Assembly: GCA_041874725.1 (NCBI GenBank) | Contig: CP097466.1 | Span: 6,138,001-6,202,000 of the forward strand | Source of the DNA: Duganella sp. BuS-21 | GTDB taxonomy: Bacteria; Pseudomonadota; Gammaproteobacteria; Burkholderiales; Burkholderiaceae_D | Length of the DNA: 64,000 nucleotides | Direction of reading: 5' to 3' | Shown here: piece after piece, positions 60,346 to 64,000 of the stretch | Position numbering within the stretch: the first letter of the stretch is position 1 | Layout of the letters: every line of letters starts with the position of its first letter | Notes under the pieces: model-generated | The model's database searches: none | Seen by the model: only the letters and a program-made list of their open reading frames with translations | What the model was told of the DNA's origin: nothing | Program-made: the position numbers and the translations under genes

Positions 60346-61629
60346 TCAGGCTTTGATCTTGAACGAGGCGGCGAACGCTTTCGGGTTCTTGCCGTCCCAA
60401 ACGGAACCATCCATCAGTTTCGACGTGCGCAGAGGGCTCTTCGGCACCGGCGTCTTGGTCATGGTGGCCGCATCCTTGTACAAATCGATCTGGTTGACCG
60501 AGGTCGCCACGGCCAGATAGTCTGGATCTTCCTTCAGCAAGCCCCAGCGGCGGTGCTGGGTCATGAACCACATGCCGTCCGACAGGTAAGGGAAGTTGAC
60601 CGCGCCATCGTTGTAGAACTTCATGTGGTTTGGATCGTCCCAGGTCTTGCCCAGGCCATTCTGGTAGCGGCCCATGATGCGCTGGTCGATCACGTCCTTG
60701 CTGGTGTTGACGTAGGACTTGTCGGCGATGGTTTCGGCCATCTTGTTCTTGTTGGCCAGCGAGGAGTCGATCCATTTGCCGGCATCGAGGATGGCGGCCA
60801 TCATGGCGCGGCAGGTGTTCGGATACTTCCTGGCGAATTCCAGCGTCGAGCCCAGCACCTTTTCCGGGTGATCCTTCCAGATGTCCTGGGTGGTGGTGGC
60901 GGTGATGCCGACGCCGTCCATGATGGCGCGGTGGCCCCACGGTTCGCCCACGCAGAAGCCGTCCATATTCCCGACCCGCATATTGGCCACCATCTGCGGC
61001 GGCGGCACCGTGATCACCTTGGCGTCCTTCATCGGGTTGATGCCGTTGGCGGCCAGCCAGTAGTACAGCCACATGGCGTGGGTGCCGGTCGGGAAGGTCT
61101 GCGCGAAGGTGTATTCGCGCTTGTCGGTGTTCATCAGCTTGGCCAGCGAGGCGCCGTCGACCGCGCCCTTGTCGGCCACTTTCTTGGACAGGGTGATCGC
61201 CTGGCCGTTGTTATTGAGGCTCATCAGCACGGCCATGTCCTTCTTCTGGCCGCCGATGCCCATCTGCACGCCGTACAGCAGGCCATACAGCACATGGGCC
61301 GCATCGAGATCGCCATTGGCCAGCTTGTCGCGCACGCCGGCCCAGGAGGCTTCCTTGCTCAGCACGAACTTGACGCCGTACTTCTTGTCGAAGCCCAGTA
61401 CCGAGGCCATGACCACGGAAGCGCAGTCGGTCAGCGGGATGAAGCCGATCTTGATTTCTTCCTTCTCCGGCTTATCCGAACCCGCTGCCCATACGCCACC
61501 CGTCGACAAACCCAACATGCTTCCTCCCGCTACAAGACCTGCACCATGAATCAATTTTCTACGCGTGGCATTCACCTCTTCCGTCTTCGGTGGCAGCGCG
61601 CTCTTCGTATCAAGCTTCTTGTAATTCAT
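60346..61629 (-). CDS. nrtA: Periplasmic nitrate-binding protein (NrtA type, Tat-like signal)
   Basis: A 427-residue solute-binding protein of the NrtA/CmpA family. The N-terminus carries T-R-R-K-L-I-H-G-A-G-L-V-A-G, a twin-arginine-type export signal, and the mature part begins near K-I-G-F-I-P-L-T-D-C-A. H-A-M-W-L-Y-Y-W-L-A-A-N-G and V-G-E-P-W-G are typical of nitrate or bicarbonate binding. It is exported, so it is not the cytosolic NasS co-regulator, although that protein is of the same fold. The start lies downstream of a sigma-54 promoter and an antitermination leader. Confidence 0.92.
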   Translation of the reverse strand: MNYKKLDTKSALPPKTEEVNATRRKLIHGAGLVAGGSMLGLSTGGVWAAGSDKPEKEEIKIGFIPLTDCASVVMASVLGFDKKYGVKFVLSKEASWAGVRDKLANGDLDAAHVLYGLLYGVQMGIGGQKKDMAVLMSLNNNGQAITLSKKVADKGAVDGASLAKLMNTDKREYTFAQTFPTGTHAMWLYYWLAANGINPMKDAKVITVPPPQMVANMRVGNMDGFCVGEPWGHRAIMDGVGITATTTQDIWKDHPEKVLGSTLEFARKYPNTCRAMMAAILDAGKWIDSSLANKNKMAETIADKSYVNTSKDVIDQRIMGRYQNGLGKTWDDPNHMKFYNDGAVNFPYLSDGMWFMTQHRRWGLLKEDPDYLAVATSVNQIDLYKDAATMTKTPVPKSPLRTSKLMDGSVWDGKNPKAFAASFKIKA

Positions 61630-61666
61630 GGCTATCCCTTCTTGTAGTCGTCAATAACTATCGGCC

Positions 61667-61713
61667 AAAAAAAACGCCTACCCTCACGAAAGCATTCATG
61701 ATTGGGTAGACGT
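61667..61713 (-). terminator. Intrinsic terminator in the nrtA leader (attenuator)
   Basis: On the minus strand ACGTCTACCC pairs with GGGTAGGCGT (ten pairs with one G-U) around a 20-base loop and is followed by eight Ts. It is 37 bases before the nrtA ATG and downstream of the promoter. Its 5' arm overlaps the third hexaloop hairpin. Confidence 0.9.
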
Positions 61714-61768
61714 CGTTGTCTGGTGAGCCCTACCGCCGTTGGCAGGGCACAGCCGCGCATCTTTGCGC
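61708..61768 (-). promoter_or_regulatory. Three-hexaloop ANTAR (NasT) antitermination leader of the nrt operon
   Basis: Three hairpins with AxxGxx six-base loops occur on the minus strand. H1: GCGC/GCGC, loop AAAGAT, 61755-61768. H2: GCCCTGCC/GGTAGGGC, loop AACGGC, 61727-61748. H3: AGAC/GTCT, loop AACGAC, 61708-61721. H3 overlaps the 5' arm of the terminator (61704-61713), making the two mutually exclusive. H1 starts at about +4. The design is the same as in the narK leader, and nasT is encoded directly upstream. Confidence 0.85.
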
Positions 61769-61780
61769 TTGACTACAGCT

Positions 61781-61797
61781 ATGCAATGTCCGTGCCA
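61781..61797 (-). promoter_or_regulatory. Sigma-54 promoter of the nrtABC operon
   Basis: The minus strand reads TGGCACGGACATTGCAT, again an exact TGGCACG-N4-TTGCA match with GG/GC at -24/-12. The predicted start is about 61771, so the leader begins 3 bases before H1. It lies between the nasT terminator and the leader. Confidence 0.9.
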
Positions 61798-61842
61798 GCG
61801 GCTTTACAGAGGGAAAGGGTGGTGGCGGGATGGGATTTGCCC

Positions 61843-61872
61843 AAAAAAAATGCACCGCAATTGCGCGGTGCA
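61843..61872 (-). terminator. Intrinsic terminator after nasT
   Basis: TGCACCGC (61865-61872 read on the minus strand) pairs with GCGGTGCA (61851-61858) around a six-base loop and is followed by eight Ts. It begins 20 bases after the nasT stop and separates nasT from the nrt promoter. Confidence 0.9.
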
Positions 61873-61891
61873 TCATTTTGGGTGGGCGTTT

Positions 61892-62524
61892 TCAGCCCAG
61901 CAGGTCTTCCACGTCCAGAATGCGCTGCGCCACTTCGGACAGCTTGAGGTTCTTGCTCATGGCCATGGAGCGCAGCTTCTGGTAGGCCTGTTCCTCAGTG
62001 AAGCGCTGGCGCTCCATCAGCAGGCCCTTGGCGCGTTCGATGACCTTGCGCTCGGCCAGTTTGCTCTTGGTGTCGCTCAACTCCTCCAGCAGCTTCTGCT
62101 CGCGCTTGAACTGCGCCAACGCCACCTGCAGCACCGGCTTGATGCGCTCGCCCTGCAGGCCGGCCACGATGTAGGCCGACACGCCCGCCTCCACCGCCGC
62201 TTCCATGCTTTCCGGGTCCTGGTCCTCGGTGAACATGACGATGGGGCGGCGTTCATCGCGGGTGGCGATGACGATGTGCTCCAACACGTCGCGCGCGTCG
62301 GACTCGGCATCGACGATGATCATGTCCGGCTGCAGCTGGCCGATGCGCTCGGGCAGATACATATCGGGCGGCAGCGAGGCGACGATGTCGTAACCGGCTT
62401 CCAGTAGGCCGATACGCAATACCCGCGCACGCTCGGCCTGGGCATGCAGCGCTTCGTCATCCTCGTCATGGATGACGGTGTTGACAACGACGATACGCAG
62501 ATTGGGCATGGCCGGCTTACGCAT
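61892..62524 (-). CDS. nasT: ANTAR-domain antiterminator NasT
   Basis: A 210-residue RNA-binding response-regulator-like protein. The receiver part keeps the acceptor-site Asp72 (I-I-V-D-A-E-S-D) but has Asn-Thr in place of the N-terminal acidic pair (V-V-V-N-T-V), and contains an acidic insertion (H-D-E-D-D-E-A-L-H). A coiled coil (about 125-150) leads to the C-terminal ANTAR domain (V-I-E-R-A-K-G-L-L-M and A-Y-Q-K-L-R-S-M-A-M). NasT proteins bind hexaloop RNA and prevent termination in nitrate leaders; two matching leaders lie at 56894 and 61708. The start may be 62524 or 62509. No nasS is next to it; it is transcribed alone toward its terminator. Confidence 0.92.
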   Translation of the reverse strand: MRKPAMPNLRIVVVNTVIHDEDDEALHAQAERARVLRIGLLEAGYDIVASLPPDMYLPERIGQLQPDMIIVDAESDARDVLEHIVIATRDERRPIVMFTEDQDPESMEAAVEAGVSAYIVAGLQGERIKPVLQVALAQFKREQKLLEELSDTKSKLAERKVIERAKGLLMERQRFTEEQAYQKLRSMAMSKNLKLSEVAQRILDVEDLLG

Positions 62525-62627
62525 GGGAGTGGGTTATGACCTTGCTGCAAGCAAGAATCAAACCAGTATTTTGAATAGACATGCGCAGATTCTACGGCAC
62601 AAAGGCCCGATCCTGCCAGACATCATC

Positions 62628-63500
62628 TCAGCGTTGCATGCCCCAACGCCGCACGGTGAACGTTTCCAGTGGTCGGAATACCACGTTTTCCACCAGCAGG
62701 CCGATCAGGATGACGGCGGCCAGGCCGGCGAATACCTTGTCGGTGTAGAGCTCGTTACGGTTCTGGAAGATGTACCAGCCGAGGCCGCCCTGTCCGGCGG
62801 TGGTGCCGAACACCAGTTCGGCCGCGATCAGGGTGCGCCAGGCGAAGGCCCAGCCGATCTTCAGGCCGGACAGGATGGACGGCAGCGCGGCCGGCACCAG
62901 GATGTGCAGCACCAAGCGCAGGCCGTTCAGGCCGTAGTTGCGGCCGGCCATGCGCAAGGTCTCGGGGACCGACTGGAAGCCGGCGTAGGCGCCCAGCGCC
63001 AGCGGCCACAGCACCGCATGCACGATCACGAACAGCAGGCTGGCCTTGCCCAGGCCGAACCACAGCAGCGCCAGCGGCAGCAGGGCGATGGCTGGCAGCG
63101 GATTGAACATGGCGGTCAGGGTTTCCAGCAGGTCGCGGCCGATGCGGGTGGAGGCGGCCAGCGCGGTCAGGGCGAAGGCGGCGGCGATACCGGCCAGATA
63201 GCCTTGCAGCAGCACGCTGAGCGAGACGCCCACGCGGTCCAGCAGCTCGCCGCTGAGGATGCCTTGTGCGAAGGCTTGGGCGGTTTGCAGGAAGGTCGGC
63301 AGCAGCAGGTCGTTGTCCTGCCAACGGGCCACGGCTTGCCACAGCACGGCCAGCACGAGCAGGATGATGGTTTTGCGCAGCCAGCTTTGCTGCCATGCGC
63401 GCTGCGCCGGCGGCAGGGCCGGGTCAGCGGCGCGCAGCGTAGGCGGTGAGACGGTGTATTCGCGCTCCTGGCGAATCGGCGGATCGAGGACCAGGCTCAT
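62628..63500 (-). CDS. ABC transporter permease, nitrate/sulfonate/taurine class
   Basis: A 290-residue inner-membrane permease with a 35-residue cytosolic tail and about six helices. It belongs to the SsuC/TauC/NrtB group ([20 protein letters not shown] and the helix motif [13 protein letters not shown]). It overlaps the ATPase stop by 4 bases (ATGA). It is clearly different from NrtB of the main operon. The substrate could be nitrate, a sulfonate or a related anion; the binding protein must lie right of the window. Confidence 0.87.
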   Translation of the reverse strand: MSLVLDPPIRQEREYTVSPPTLRAADPALPPAQRAWQQSWLRKTIILLVLAVLWQAVARWQDNDLLLPTFLQTAQAFAQGILSGELLDRVGVSLSVLLQGYLAGIAAAFALTALAASTRIGRDLLETLTAMFNPLPAIALLPLALLWFGLGKASLLFVIVHAVLWPLALGAYAGFQSVPETLRMAGRNYGLNGLRLVLHILVPAALPSILSGLKIGWAFAWRTLIAAELVFGTTAGQGGLGWYIFQNRNELYTDKVFAGLAAVILIGLLVENVVFRPLETFTVRRWGMQR

Positions 63501-64000
63501 GGTGCGTCGTCCTCGCGCAAGCGGGGACCCATAGGACGCGTGGCCGCATGCCGGGCATGGGCTCGCGCGTGCGCGAGAGCGACGGTGATGGTGGCAGTGG
63601 CGGCGTCAGGAAACAACAAACCATGGATGCGCTGCGTGGCCGCCTGAAACTCCGCGCCGCCGGCGCTGGCCAGGTCGAACTGATGGCTATTCAACTCCGC
63701 CCTCACCTGCCCCGGATGCGGCGACAACAACAGTATTCGATTCCCCACCAGCAGCGCCTCCTCAATCGAATGCGTCACGAACAACAGCGTGAAGCGCAGC
63801 TCTTCCCACAAGCGTCCCAGCTCCTCCTGCATCTTGCGCCGCGTGAGCGCATCGAGCGCGGCAAACGGCTCGTCCATCAACAGCACCGCCGGCTGCATGG
63901 CCAGCGCGCGGGCGATCGCCACGCGCTGCTTCATGCCGCCCGACAGCGTGTGCGGATGCGCCTTCTCAAAGCCGCCCAGGCCCACCTTGGCGATCCAGTG
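63497..64000 (-). CDS. ABC transporter ATP-binding protein, C-terminal part (cut by window edge)
   Basis: The last 167 residues of an SsuB/TauB/NrtD-class ATPase; the Walker A region lies beyond the right edge. Visible are the signature L-S-G-G-M-K-Q-R-V, Walker B V-L-L-M-D-E-P-F and the H-loop V-T-H-S-I-E-E-A. The final 40 residues or so ([14 protein letters not shown] then [11 protein letters not shown]) do not look like the family and are encoded by a REP-like palindrome, indicating a repeat inserted at the 3' end that replaced or extended the natural C-terminus. It is coupled to the permease gene. Confidence 0.88.
   Translation of the reverse strand, partial: HWIAKVGLGGFEKAHPHTLSGGMKQRVAIARALAMQPAVLLMDEPFAALDALTRRKMQEELGRLWEELRFTLLFVTHSIEEALLVGNRILLLSPHPGQVRAELNSHQFDLASAGGAEFQAATQRIHGLLFPDAATATITVALAHARAHARHAATRPMGPRLREDDAP
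63505..63584. repeat. Degenerate REP-like palindrome inside the ABC ATPase 3' end
   Basis: The left arm CGTCGTCCTCGCGCAAGCGG (63505-63524) with GGACCCAT behind it and the right arm CATGGGCTCGCGCGTGCGCG (63556-63575) with AGAGCGACG behind it are related to the 52513-52584 element (CGTCATTCCCG...GGGAATCCAT and its inverse). The arms carry several substitutions but keep order and spacing. It lies in frame within the coding sequence of the ATPase. Confidence 0.7.

Noticed and set aside
61851-61872. TGCACC...GGTGCA palindrome upstream of the nrt sigma-54 promoter as an NtrC site
   Set aside because: The half sites are 10 bases apart instead of about 5, on opposite sides of the helix. The eight Ts that follow make it the nasT terminator.

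Overview
The window is GC-rich, densely coded DNA from a betaproteobacterium, most likely an Oxalobacteraceae member (Massilia/Duganella/Janthinobacterium type). This is inferred from the purM - AI-2E permease - hda - HAD phosphatase - pcnB - folK - panB order usual in Burkholderiales, the DUF3138-type porin, and the assimilatory nitrate genes. No tRNA, rRNA, CRISPR array, insertion sequence or prophage gene was recognised. No gene-free stretch exceeds about 265 bases.

Layout. 1-4034 (+): the end of an OmpR-type response regulator, its TctE/QseC-like kinase and a two-subunit sodium:solute symporter, all translationally overlapping. 4062-12220 (+): four tandem paralogous secreted S9 (prolyl-oligopeptidase family) peptidases. 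12280-13845 (+): a PPi-type phosphofructokinase and a small secreted proline-rich protein. 13842-14640 (-): a HepT/MntA toxin-antitoxin pair. 14711-21318: housekeeping genes purM (-), then AI-2E permease, hda, HAD phosphatase, pcnB, folK and panB (+). 21315-37485 (-): a 16-kb polyamine/amine catabolic and uptake block with an aminotransferase, three glutamine-synthetase-like gamma-glutamyl-amine ligases, a PuuB-type oxidase, a PuuC-type dehydrogenase, a porin, PotFGHI, a SpuC-type transaminase and a PuuD-type hydrolase. 37686-44172 (+): a MocR-type regulator, an MFS transporter, gabT, gabD and a ureohydrolase. 44173-48476 (-): a second PotGHI set and a fourth GS-like ligase, paralogous to the first set. 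48532-62524 (-): assimilatory nitrate/nitrite reduction and uptake plus the ANTAR regulator NasT. 62628-64000 (-): a second ABC transporter of the nitrate/sulfonate/taurine class, cut by the window edge.

How the genes work together. Putrescine enters through the porin and PotFGHI, is gamma-glutamylated, oxidised, dehydrogenated and hydrolysed to GABA (PuuABCD-type), or transaminated directly (SpuC-type). GabT and GabD send GABA to succinate. The ureohydrolase supplies putrescine from agmatine or GABA from guanidinobutyrate. For nitrogen assimilation, NrtABC and a NarK-type carrier import nitrate, NasA with a flavin reductase makes nitrite, NirBD makes ammonium, and CobA supplies the siroheme precursor.

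Most notable signal. Both nitrate operons (narK-nirB-nirD-reductase-nasA and nrtABC-pilJ-like-cobA) begin with an exact sigma-54 -24/-12 promoter. In each, the predicted start is followed at about +4 by three consecutive small hairpins with AxxGxx hexaloops, and the third overlaps the 5' arm of a strong intrinsic terminator placed before the first gene. This is the layout expected for NasT (ANTAR) antitermination, but with three hexaloops instead of the usual two. No NasS is seen. Instead the nrt operon carries a soluble protein with a NarX-like P-box motif (G-x-x-R-x-x-S-x-R-L) joined to a chemoreceptor-tip-like segment, a candidate cytosolic nitrate sensor. A further oddity is the fourth GS-like ligase, which has Gly in place of a metal-ligand Glu.
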